From positions 1-11,473 of the forward strand of contig PAHB01000096.1 of assembly GCA_002704665.1 (NCBI GenBank): 11,473 nt of DNA. Direction: 5' to 3'. Origin of the DNA: Pseudomonadota bacterium. Lineage in GTDB: Bacteria; Pseudomonadota; Gammaproteobacteria; Burkholderiales; Eutrophovitaceae. This document shows, piece by piece, positions 1-6,608 of this stretch. The first letter of the stretch is position 1; every line of letters starts with the position of its first letter. The notes below the pieces were generated by a model. The model did not search any database and was not told the origin of the DNA. It worked only from the letters and a program-made list of their open reading frames with translations. The position numbers and the translations under genes are program-made.

Positions 1-536
1 GCCGGTTCTCTAATCGAACCGCCAGTATCTGTCGCTGTGGCTGCTGGAACGATTCTCGCAGCTACGGCGCTGGCTGAGCCGCCAGAGCTGCCTCCTGGAA
101 CGGCATTTTTGTCCCACGGATTATAAACTTTGCCATAGTAACTATTCTCGTTTGATGAGCCCATAGCAAACTCATCACAATTAAGCTTACCCAGAGTGAC
201 CATACCCTCATTCCTAAGCCTTTCTACTACCGTCGCGTCGAATGGACTCATGTAATTTTTTAGCATTTTCGATCCGGCCGTCGAGAAAAAATTTCTGGTG
301 ACAAAAATGTCTTTGTGAGCAATTGGTATTCCGGTGAGAGCTCCTGATTCCCGCATGGAAATCTTTTTGTCAGCGTTCTTTGCTTGTTCTAATGTAATCT
401 CGGGATTCACATCTAGAAAAGCGTTAAGGTGCGAAAATTTATTAATACGGTCTAGGAAATAATTCGCTAATTCTAGGGCAGATATCTCCTTTTTTTTTAG
501 TGCAGTGCTTAATTCTAATATTGATTTATCAAACAT
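1..536 (-). CDS. gatA: GatA, Glu/Asp-tRNA amidotransferase subunit A (C-terminal part outside window)
   Basis: Amidase-signature subunit of GatCAB. It releases ammonia from glutamine, which GatB uses to convert Glu-tRNA(Gln) and/or Asp-tRNA(Asn) to the amidated forms in the cytoplasm. Translating back from the ATG at 536-534 gives 178 codons of open frame before the window edge; the family is about 480-490 residues, so roughly the first third is present. The Ser-cisSer-Lys catalytic triad is visible as K75 (in AHKD), S150 (first Ser of PGGSSGSS) and S174 (in TDTGGSIRE), by alignment from memory with other GatA proteins. The glycine-rich motif reads GGSSGSS where GGSSGGS is usual. The ATG lies 3 nt past the gatC stop with no clear Shine-Dalgarno, so translation is probably coupled to gatC. 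Codons 13-16 contain a run of nine A (nine T on the plus strand, 490-498), but the frame stays open across it. Confidence 0.97.
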   Translation of the reverse strand, partial: MFDKSILELSTALKKKEISALELANYFLDRINKFSHLNAFLDVNPEITLEQAKNADKKISMRESGALTGIPIAHKDIFVTRNFFSTAGSKMLKNYMSPFDATVVERLRNEGMVTLGKLNCDEFAMGSSNENSYYGKVYNPWDKNAVPGGSSGGSASAVAARIVPAATATDTGGSIREP

Positions 537-539
537 TTT

Positions 540-827
540 TTATTCGATAACTTTTGGGACCATGAAAAGATTTTCCTCCTCTGAGGGCGCGTTTGATAGC
601 ACCGATTTCCGGGTATCGTTAGAAGTTATTTTATCCTCCCGGAGTCTCTGTTGTCCTCCAAGAGGATGAGATACAGCCTCAACATTTGCAGTATCGATTT
701 TTTGCATCTCGGCTATCATTGCCAGAATGCGATTAATTTCTTGTTGAATTTTTAGTTGTTCGGAGTCACTCATTTCAATTTGTGCCAGGTTCGCAATTTT
801 TTGAATTTCTTTTTGCGAAAGTGTCAT
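540..827 (-). CDS. gatC: GatC, Glu/Asp-tRNA amidotransferase subunit C
   Basis: Small subunit that wraps around the GatA-GatB interface and stabilises the GatCAB complex. The 95-residue length is the family norm, and the sequence has the usual layout: an N-terminal helical segment (MTLSQKEIQKIANLAQIEMS), the middle block VEAVSHPLGG, and the conserved C-terminal block ending FMVPKVIE. The ATG at 827-825 is preceded by GGAG (plus-strand 837-840, 9 nt spacing), which supports this start. It is the first gene of the gatC-gatA pair here; gatB commonly follows gatA in related genomes but lies outside the window. The gene diverges from mreB across a 173-bp gap. Confidence 0.96.
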   Translation of the reverse strand: MTLSQKEIQKIANLAQIEMSDSEQLKIQQEINRILAMIAEMQKIDTANVEAVSHPLGGQQRLREDKITSNDTRKSVLSNAPSEEENLFMVPKVIE

Positions 828-866
828 AATTTATCGCTCCATTTAGCTCGTGTACTCGATCGCTTT

Positions 867-875
867 ATTATTACA
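867..875 (-). promoter_or_regulatory. candidate extended -10 element for gatC-gatA
   Basis: Read on the minus strand this is TGTAATAAT: a TG one base before AATAAT, which matches the TATAAT consensus at 5 of 6 positions. It lies about 40 nt upstream of the gatC ATG, a sensible leader length. I see no good -35 hexamer at 16-18 bp, which an extended -10 promoter can tolerate. This is a motif match in AT-rich DNA, so confidence is low. Confidence 0.3.
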
Positions 876-912
876 AAATTCGGATTTGAACGTATGTTTT
901 TGGAAGTTTTTC

Positions 913-929
913 ATTTTTTCAGAAAAAAT
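913..929. repeat. 17-nt perfect inverted repeat in the gatC/mreB promoter region
   Basis: ATTTTTTC-A-GAAAAAAT: two 8-nt arms around a single central A, fully symmetric. It lies 71-87 bp upstream of the mreB ATG and about 85 bp upstream of gatC, between the two divergent genes. The arms contain A6/T6 runs, so it could be a DNA-bending or regulator-binding site. A terminator is unlikely because no T-run follows the right arm on the plus strand and the site lies upstream of both genes. Confidence 0.45.
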
Positions 930-940
930 CTCCGTCATAG

Positions 941-951
941 GTTATCATAAC
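941..951. promoter_or_regulatory. 11-nt palindrome overlapping a -10-like hexamer upstream of mreB
   Basis: GTTAT-C-ATAAC is a perfect palindrome with one central base. It contains TATCAT (943-948), a 5 of 6 match to the TATAAT -10 consensus, about 50 nt before the mreB ATG. It could be an operator laid over the mreB promoter, or simply a promoter in AT-rich DNA. No convincing -35 hexamer is visible at the expected distance. Confidence 0.3.
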
Positions 952-978
952 GGGACCAGCCTTTCTGAACATTTTAAC

Positions 979-992
979 TAACAATAAAGATT
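979..992 (+). repeat. left copy of a 14-nt direct repeat flanking mreB
   Basis: TAACAATAAAGATT, ending 8 nt before the mreB ATG, so it occupies the position where a ribosome-binding site would lie. It contains no strong Shine-Dalgarno, only AAAGA. An identical copy lies just after the mreB stop codon (2046-2059). Confidence 0.7.
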
Positions 993-1000
993 AATGATTT

Positions 1001-2041
1001 ATGTTTGGTATTTTAAATAGTTATTTCTCAAACGACATTGCCATTGATTTGGGAACTGCTAACACTCTAATCTACGTCCGGGGCAACGGGATTGTACTTA
1101 ATGAACCGTCTGTTGTTGCCATTCGGGAAGAGGGAGGTCCGAACGGAAAAAAGTTAATTCAGGAAGTTGGCTTGGCCGCTAAGCAGATGCTTGGTAGGAC
1201 CCCCGGTAACATGACGGCCATCAGACCAATGAAGGACGGTGTTATAGCCGACTTCACAATTACGGAACAGATGCTCAAACAATTTATTAAAAAGGTTCAC
1301 GACAGTCGGTTTTTTGCCCCAAGTCCGTGTATCGTGATCTGTGTACCCTGTGGCTCCACCCAAGTTGAGAGACGAGCTATTAGGGAATCTGCTTTTGGAG
1401 CGGGAGCTCGAAAAGCCGAACTCATTGAGGAGCCGATGGCTGCTGCCATAGGTGCTGGCTTGCCGGTGGACCAAGCAACAGGATCAATGGTTGTTGATAT
1501 TGGTGGTGGTACAACAGAAGTTGGTGTGATTTCACTCGGAGGAATTGTATATTCCGGATCAGTAAGGGTGGGAGGCGATAAGTTTGATGAAGCTATAATA
1601 AATTATATCAGACGCAATTACGGGATGTTGATAGGTGAGACCACGGCTGAGGAGATAAAAAAAGAAATTGGCACTGCATTTCCGGGGAATGAGGTTCGCG
1701 AAAAAGAGGTTAAAGGCAGGAACTTAGCCGAGGGAATACCTCGGAGTTTTAGCATATCGAGCAATGAAATTCTGGAGGCGCTAAGCGATCCATTGAACAG
1801 CATCGTATCCGCTGTAAAGTCGGCTTTAGAACAGACTCCCCCTGAACTTGGGGCGGATATAGCTGAAAAAGGCATGGTACTTACCGGAGGTGGAGCCCTT
1901 TTACGAGATATCGATAGGCTCTTGATGGAGGAGACGGGCTTGCCTGTGATTGTTGCTGATGATCCACTCACTTGTGTTGTCCGTGGCTCAGGAATGTCTT
2001 TGGAAATGATGGAAGTAAGTGGGATATTTACTAGCGATTAA
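1001..2041 (+). CDS. mreB: MreB, actin-like rod-shape-determining protein
   Basis: Bacterial actin homologue that polymerises on ATP, binds the inner membrane and positions the lateral-wall synthesis complex. The product is 346 residues, the usual length. Visible parts are a short amphipathic N-terminus (MFGILNSYFS), phosphate-1 loop DLGTANT (16-22), the CVPCGSTQVERRAIRES block (about 114-130), EEP (143-145), phosphate-2 motif DIGGGTTE (166-173), VGGDKFDE (190-197), and the adenosine motif LTGGGALL (294-301). The ATG was chosen because the protein starts exactly where betaproteobacterial MreB proteins do; the Shine-Dalgarno is weak. It is the first gene of the mreBCD-mrdA-rodA cluster. A 14-nt direct repeat sits immediately before the start and after the stop. 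Confidence 0.98.
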   Translation: MFGILNSYFSNDIAIDLGTANTLIYVRGNGIVLNEPSVVAIREEGGPNGKKLIQEVGLAAKQMLGRTPGNMTAIRPMKDGVIADFTITEQMLKQFIKKVHDSRFFAPSPCIVICVPCGSTQVERRAIRESAFGAGARKAELIEEPMAAAIGAGLPVDQATGSMVVDIGGGTTEVGVISLGGIVYSGSVRVGGDKFDEAIINYIRRNYGMLIGETTAEEIKKEIGTAFPGNEVREKEVKGRNLAEGIPRSFSISSNEILEALSDPLNSIVSAVKSALEQTPPELGADIAEKGMVLTGGGALLRDIDRLLMEETGLPVIVADDPLTCVVRGSGMSLEMMEVSGIFTSD

Positions 2042-2045
2042 TTTT

Positions 2046-2059
2046 TAACAATAAAGATT
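2046..2059 (+). repeat. right copy of a 14-nt direct repeat flanking mreB
   Basis: TAACAATAAAGATT begins 4 nt after the mreB stop codon, inside the 76-bp mreB-mreC spacer. It is identical to 979-992. Both copies have TTTTA shortly upstream, though with different spacing. The rest of this spacer holds only a small 5-bp inverted repeat (TACTT-TT-AAGTA) and no convincing terminator. Confidence 0.7.
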
Positions 2060-2117
2060 GATTCATCGAACTAAAATCTGACAAAGCTACTTTTAAGTAA
2101 ACGGTTTTTAGAATCTT

Positions 2118-2996
2118 ATGCAAGAGAAGACAGCTTTTTTCAAGCAACGTTCAAGTATAAAAACCACCCTTTTGTTCTATACTTTTTTCTGCGTTCTGTC
2201 GATTTATACAGATGCAAAATTCAACTATCTTGAAATGATTCGTGCAGGGATGTCGATCGCTATTCATCCGCTGCGAACCGTTGCGTTGGTACCAACCAAG
2301 ATTTACCAAAACTTTACAAATTTTCTTGTCACCACCAAGGATTTAAAGGAGGAAAATAGCAGATTAAAGGAAGAGATGTTTAATACAGATAAACTGCGTT
2401 TGGTGCAGGACTCTTTATTGATTGAAAATAAAAATCTTAGGAGACTTTTGCAGTTGGGTGAACCTGTTGAGCCGACTCACTTAGTAGCGGAAATTATCTA
2501 TTATCCCCGGGATCCATTCTCTAGGGAAGTTATAGTTGACAAGGGTTCGAGCAACGGAGTGTCCCTTGGGGCTCCCGCAATCGATGCCGCTGGCGTGATA
2601 GGACAGGTAGTCCGCTTGTACCCATGGACATCAGAAATATCACTCGTGACGAATCGGGATCACCCTGTTCCTGTCCAAGTTTCACGAAACGGTCTTAGGG
2701 CCGTAGTTTTTGGCGTCGGGTATGATAGCAGTCTAGAAGTAAGATTTATGCCGATTGATACAGATATTAAACAAGGTGACATTTTGGCAACATCGGGTAT
2801 TGGAGGTGTTTATCCAGCAAATTTGCCGGTAGGAACCGTTACAAAAGTTGATCGGGATGAGTCGTATCCTTTTGCAAAGGTCGTAGTCAAACCTGTCGCA
2901 AATATCGGGAAACATCGGCAGGTACTTTTACTTTCAAAAAATGAAAATTTTCCACCACGACCAGATGCTACTCGGGTTGAAAAAAACGATAACTAG
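2118..2996 (+). CDS. mreC: MreC, rod-shape-determining periplasmic scaffold protein
   Basis: Bitopic inner-membrane protein whose periplasmic part binds and activates PBP2-RodA and links them to MreB. It has 292 residues. Features in order are a short cytoplasmic N-terminus (MQEKTAFFKQRSSIK), one membrane segment at about 15-31, a coiled coil at about 70-112 (KDLKEENSRLKEEM), and then the MreC beta domain with RDPFSREVIVDKGSSNGV (131-148), VTNRDHPVPVQVSRNG (177-192) and TSGIGGVYPANLPVGTV (225-241). The C-terminal tail (about 276-292) is charged and probably disordered. The 76-bp gap after mreB is the widest inside the cluster. No strong Shine-Dalgarno precedes the ATG, so mreC may depend on read-through from mreB or on a weak local signal. 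Confidence 0.97.
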   Translation: MQEKTAFFKQRSSIKTTLLFYTFFCVLSIYTDAKFNYLEMIRAGMSIAIHPLRTVALVPTKIYQNFTNFLVTTKDLKEENSRLKEEMFNTDKLRLVQDSLLIENKNLRRLLQLGEPVEPTHLVAEIIYYPRDPFSREVIVDKGSSNGVSLGAPAIDAAGVIGQVVRLYPWTSEISLVTNRDHPVPVQVSRNGLRAVVFGVGYDSSLEVRFMPIDTDIKQGDILATSGIGGVYPANLPVGTVTKVDRDESYPFAKVVVKPVANIGKHRQVLLLSKNENFPPRPDATRVEKNDN

Positions 2997-3023
2997 GCTT
3001 GAAAAAAGGCTTATTTAAAATTT

Positions 3024-3533
3024 ATGAATGAGAAAATTCAGGGAAATAGTATAGGAGATGCTTTCCCCAATCGCATTTTGATATTCAGTGTTTGTTTAGC
3101 ATTTTTTATAAATCTGATACCTCTTCAGGGGTGGGGTCAAATGATTCGACCAGATTTTCTAGTTTTAGTAGTTCTATTTTGGAGTATACATGCGCCCCAT
3201 AAGGTCAGCTTCTTTGTGGTTTTCTTTCTTGGAATACTGGGCGATGTGGCAAATGGCAGCATAATTGGCCAGACATCGCTTTTATACGTATTGCTTACTG
3301 TTATAGCGATTTCCGCGCACCGTAGAGTGAGATTATTCAAGCCTCTGGGTCAAATGCTGCACGTTTTTCCAGCACTAATACTGGTAAAAGTTGGAATTTT
3401 AGGGTTGTTGCTGCTAGTCGGAGCGAGTTTTCCAGGTTGGCATTATTTCTATCCCACGGTTTCCACAGTTCTTCTATGGCCTTTGGCCTCGTTTCTAATA
3501 AATCTATCGGTTTCCAGTTTTGGTCGGAATTAA
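3024..3533 (+). CDS. mreD: MreD, rod-shape-determining membrane protein
   Basis: Polytopic inner-membrane partner of MreC in the elongasome; its exact biochemical role is still debated. It has 169 residues, the usual size. The hydrophobic segments fit five or six membrane helices, with the first at about 17-35. The recognisable MreD signature is MIRPDFLVLVVLFWSIHAP (about 40-58), followed by FFLGILGDVANGSIIGQTSL with its conserved G-x-x-x-D and Gly residues. It starts 27 bp after mreC and ends 2 bp before mrdA, consistent with one transcript and coupled translation. Confidence 0.94.
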   Translation: MNEKIQGNSIGDAFPNRILIFSVCLAFFINLIPLQGWGQMIRPDFLVLVVLFWSIHAPHKVSFFVVFFLGILGDVANGSIIGQTSLLYVLLTVIAISAHRRVRLFKPLGQMLHVFPALILVKVGILGLLLLVGASFPGWHYFYPTVSTVLLWPLASFLINLSVSSFGRN

Positions 3534-3535
3534 AT

Positions 3536-5410
3536 ATGAGCAATAAAATAGAGCTTCGGGATCATCAAAGAGAGTTGTATTTATTCCATGTCCGTTTGGT
3601 TTTTACTGCATTTTGTGTACTCGTAGCATTTGTTCTTTTGTTGGGGCGTTTTATTTACCTACAGGTAGTACAGCATGAACATTTTCGACTTTTAGCAGAG
3701 CAAAATCGGATAAAAGTTCTTCCTATGACGCCAAACCGAGGCGCAATTTTTGATCGAAACGGGGTTGTGCTGGCAAGTAATTATGCAGCTTATACTCTTG
3801 AGATAATACCTGATAAAGTTGATAATCCTGAAAAAATAATGGACGACTTATCAGAAATCGTTACAATTTCTCCGAAAGATCGCCAGAGATTCTTAAAATT
3901 GCTTGAGACCGCTCCAAACTTTTCGAGTATTCCAATAAGGCGAAGATTAAACGATATAGAAATGGCTACGTTTGCTGCTAAGCATTATTTGTTTCCCGGC
4001 GTACACATCCAGGCACGATTTCTTCGATACTATCCTAATGGTCAATTGACGTCTCACGTGGTTGGTTATATGGGGCGTGTCAGCAAGACTGATTTTGAAA
4101 GATTGCAAGAAGAGGGAAATGCTACAAACTATACCAAATCTGACACGATTGGAAAGAGCGGTCTAGAAAAACAATATGAGAAAGAACTTAGGGGTCTTAA
4201 TGGTTACGATCATGTTGAGATGGACGCCGGTGGGCGGTCGATAAGAAAAGTCAAAACCATAAGGTCTATTCCGGGTAATAATCTCATTCTCAGTTTAGAT
4301 GCCAATCTACAACATGTTGCTGCTGAGGCGTTCGGTCAGCAAAGAGGGGCGCTTGTAGCCTTGCAGCCAAATACAGGAGAGGTGTTAGCGCTACTTTCCC
4401 TACCCGGATTTGATCCTAATGGATTTGTAGATGGAATAGATTCTGCAATATGGGAAGAGCTAAATAATTCAGAGGATCACCCTTTAAATAACAGGGCGGT
4501 TCAGGGAGTTTATCCACCAGCCTCCACTTTCAAGCCTTTTATGGCCCTAGCGGCTCTTGAATTAGGAAAACGTGATGCTGCTTACACAATGAATGATCCG
4601 GGTTATTTCATCCTAGGAAATTCAGGGCATGTTTTTCGTGATTGGAAAGAGGGGGGGCATGGTCAAGTAAATCTAAGAAAAGCAATTGTAGAGTCTAGTG
4701 ACACTTACTTTTATGAACTAGCCCATGATTTAGGTATAGATGCGATTCATAAGTTTATAAAACAATTTGGACTTGGCAGGCAGTCGAAAATTGATTTGGA
4801 TGGTGAAGCAACAGGTTTACTACCCTCAAGAGCGTGGAAACAACGCAGGTTTAAACAAAAATGGTTTGTGGGAGACACAATATCGGTAGGAATAGGTCAA
4901 GGTTACAATTTGGCAACCCCTTTACAATTAGCAGTTGCTACGGCAGCACTGGCTAATGGAGGACGAATTTTAAAGCCTCATTTAGTCAAGCAAATTGAAA
5001 ATAGTCAATCGGAAGTTTTTAAAACTGTATCGCCCCAGGAGACAGGTTTCGTATCGCTGAAGGAAGAGCACATAAATTTGGTCACAGAGGCCATGATTGG
5101 CGTAACCAAGCCCGGTGGAACAGCTGCAATGGCGGGATACAAGTCCCAATATGAGTTTGCCGGCAAAACCGGAACGGCTCAAGTTTTTAGTATGAAGGGA
5201 CAGGAATACAAAGAGGAAGAGATCGATGAGAGACTTCGTGATCACGCACTATTTATTGCGTTTGCGCCTGCAGAGAACCCCGTGATAGCGGTTTCGGTTC
5301 TAGTAGAAAACGGCGGGCCAGGAAGCAGAGCTGCTGCTCCAATTGCGAGGAAGGTAATGGACTTCTATCTTTTAGGTAAAGGACCAAAGTTAAAAAACCG
5401 TCAACCCTAG
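3536..5410 (+). CDS. mrdA: Penicillin-binding protein 2, elongation-specific transpeptidase
   Basis: Class B PBP that cross-links lateral-wall peptidoglycan in partnership with RodA. From the chosen ATG it has 624 residues: a short cytoplasmic N-terminus, one membrane helix (about 20-43), the pedestal/dimerisation region starting near NRGAIFDRNG (67-76), then the transpeptidase domain with all three motifs: STFK (330-333, acyl-enzyme Ser330), SSD (387-389) and KTGT (544-547). The open frame extends upstream to 3437 inside mreD, but the ATG at 3536, 2 bp after the mreD stop, gives the standard PBP2 N-terminus; the extra 33 residues look unrelated to the family. A seven-G tract at 4651-4657 (codons 372-374) lies in the catalytic domain. 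rodA follows after 26 bp. Confidence 0.97.
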   Translation: MSNKIELRDHQRELYLFHVRLVFTAFCVLVAFVLLLGRFIYLQVVQHEHFRLLAEQNRIKVLPMTPNRGAIFDRNGVVLASNYAAYTLEIIPDKVDNPEKIMDDLSEIVTISPKDRQRFLKLLETAPNFSSIPIRRRLNDIEMATFAAKHYLFPGVHIQARFLRYYPNGQLTSHVVGYMGRVSKTDFERLQEEGNATNYTKSDTIGKSGLEKQYEKELRGLNGYDHVEMDAGGRSIRKVKTIRSIPGNNLILSLDANLQHVAAEAFGQQRGALVALQPNTGEVLALLSLPGFDPNGFVDGIDSAIWEELNNSEDHPLNNRAVQGVYPPASTFKPFMALAALELGKRDAAYTMNDPGYFILGNSGHVFRDWKEGGHGQVNLRKAIVESSDTYFYELAHDLGIDAIHKFIKQFGLGRQSKIDLDGEATGLLPSRAWKQRRFKQKWFVGDTISVGIGQGYNLATPLQLAVATAALANGGRILKPHLVKQIENSQSEVFKTVSPQETGFVSLKEEHINLVTEAMIGVTKPGGTAAMAGYKSQYEFAGKTGTAQVFSMKGQEYKEEEIDERLRDHALFIAFAPAENPVIAVSVLVENGGPGSRAAAPIARKVMDFYLLGKGPKLKNRQP

Positions 5411-5436
5411 AGCATATTTTTTAGAGAGCGAAACAT

Positions 5437-6531
5437 ATGGCACGAAGTGTAGCGAGTTATATCAGTAGACATTTAGATAGGCAATTACTTATGCTGATAA
5501 CCGTGGTTTTAATAATTGGTTTATTGACATTGCATAGCGCTTCAGGTGGTAATACTGCTCGTACGTTATCGCAAGTTGCCAATATTTTGGTTGCTCTTGT
5601 CGTGATGTGGGTGGTGGCCAATGTTCCATTACATTACCTTTCCCGAATTGCTTTGCCGGTTTACGTATTTGGTCTTTTAATGTTGATAGGGGTCGAATTC
5701 TTTGGTGAGGTGGTTAACGGAGCCCAAAGGTGGCTTAGTCTTGGTTTTACACGGATTCAACCATCCGAGCTAATGAAGATAGCTGTTCCTTTAATGCTTG
5801 CCTGGTATTTTGATAGATACGAGTCAGTTTTGCGGTCATCAAATTTCTTAGTTGGCATTATTTTGTTGGTTGTACCAGTTTTTTTCATTGCCAAACAGCC
5901 TGATTTAGGAACAGCAATTTTGGTGGCTGTTGCTGGGATTTACGTTTTATTTTTGGCAGGGTTATCTTTACGCTTGATTATTTTTTCTCTTGCTATCGCG
6001 ATTGGTAGTGTGCCGTTTATCTGGTCTACGCTCCATGGATATCAGCGACAACGAATCCTGACATTAATCGATCCATCAACAGATCCCCTGGGTTCAGGGT
6101 ATCATATTATACAATCTTCCATAGCATTGGGATCTGGCGGTTTAATGGGGAAAGGCTGGTTAAATGGGACGCAGTCTCAACTGGATTTTCTACCAGAGCG
6201 TACTACAGACTTTATATTCGCAGTGTTTGCTGAGGAATTTGGACTTTTGGGAAACCTTGTTCTGATGTTTTTATTCATTGCTATTATCGGGCGTGGTTTA
6301 GTAATTGCTGCAAACGCACCGACGTTATTCACTAGACTTTTGGCTGGAGCTATTACACTAATCTTTTTTACATACGTGTTTGTTAATATAGGTATGGTTA
6401 GTGGGATCTTACCGGTAGTTGGTGTCCCATTACCGTTAATCAGCTACGGTGGAACTTCGTTGGTGACGATTTTATTTGGTATTGGGATTTTGATGAGCAT
6501 CCAAACGCATCGAAGGTTAGTGCAAACTTAA
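5437..6531 (+). CDS. rodA: RodA, SEDS-family peptidoglycan glycosyltransferase
   Basis: Integral membrane polymerase that extends glycan strands from lipid II during cell elongation, working with PBP2. It has 364 residues, normal for RodA, with about ten hydrophobic segments. Recognisable blocks are LHSASGGN (32-39), GAQRWLSLGFTRIQPSELMK (95-114), QPDLGTAILVA (154-164), GYQRQRILTLIDPSTDPLGS (201-220), GSGGLMGKGWLNGTQSQLDF (232-251), LPERTTDFIFAVFAEE and the C-terminal GMVSGILPVVGVPLPLISYGG. Asp258 in ERTTDFIF corresponds to the catalytic Asp of SEDS proteins. It is the last gene of the elongasome cluster and ends at a TAA inside a 12-nt palindrome followed by eight T. Confidence 0.97.
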   Translation: MARSVASYISRHLDRQLLMLITVVLIIGLLTLHSASGGNTARTLSQVANILVALVVMWVVANVPLHYLSRIALPVYVFGLLMLIGVEFFGEVVNGAQRWLSLGFTRIQPSELMKIAVPLMLAWYFDRYESVLRSSNFLVGIILLVVPVFFIAKQPDLGTAILVAVAGIYVLFLAGLSLRLIIFSLAIAIGSVPFIWSTLHGYQRQRILTLIDPSTDPLGSGYHIIQSSIALGSGGLMGKGWLNGTQSQLDFLPERTTDFIFAVFAEEFGLLGNLVLMFLFIAIIGRGLVIAANAPTLFTRLLAGAITLIFFTYVFVNIGMVSGILPVVGVPLPLISYGGTSLVTILFGIGILMSIQTHRRLVQT

Positions 6532-6553
6532 GTTTTTTTTAACGTTTAAAAAA
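6524..6553 (+). terminator. weak AT-only palindromes and T-run after rodA
   Basis: AAACTTAAGTTT (6524-6535) is a perfect 12-nt palindrome spanning the rodA stop codon and running into eight T (6533-6540). It overlaps a second hairpin-capable pair, TTTTTTAA (6535-6542) and TTAAAAAA (6546-6553), around CGT. The placement after rodA and the T-run resemble an intrinsic terminator, but the stems are short or all A/T, so any termination would be inefficient. The remaining spacer up to 6608 is equally AT-rich. Confidence 0.25.
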
Positions 6554-6566
6554 TATAAAAAAAATC

Positions 6567-6572
6567 TATAAT
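6567..6572 (+). promoter_or_regulatory. candidate -10 hexamer for the kinase-plsC pair
   Basis: A perfect TATAAT lies 36 nt before the kinase ATG, giving a leader of about 30 nt that includes a good Shine-Dalgarno (AAGGA, 6598-6602, 6 nt before ATG). The -35 region at 16-18 bp (GTTTAA or TTTAAA) is poor. A perfect -10 in such AT-rich sequence can arise by chance. Confidence 0.35.
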
Positions 6573-6608
6573 TAAACAAACTAAATTTTCATTTTCGAAG
6601 GATATTAC

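Noticed and set aside
756..950. Plus-strand 64-codon open frame between gatC and mreB
   Set aside because: Its first part is antisense to gatC, it has no good ribosome-binding site, and the predicted protein resembles nothing I know.
1154..1971. Two minus-strand open frames (106 and 117 codons) inside mreB
   Set aside because: Antisense shadows of a strongly conserved gene, with serine/proline-rich products typical of reversed coding sequence.
2072..2117. Small inverted repeat TACTT-TT-AAGTA in the mreB-mreC spacer as a terminator or attenuator
   Set aside because: The stem is only five A/T-rich pairs with a two-base loop and no following T-run; too weak to support a call.
3437..3535. Upstream in-frame extension of the PBP2 reading frame (33 extra codons starting inside mreD)
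   Set aside because: The extension overlaps mreD and does not resemble PBP2 N-termini; the ATG at 3536, 2 bp after the mreD stop, gives the standard start.
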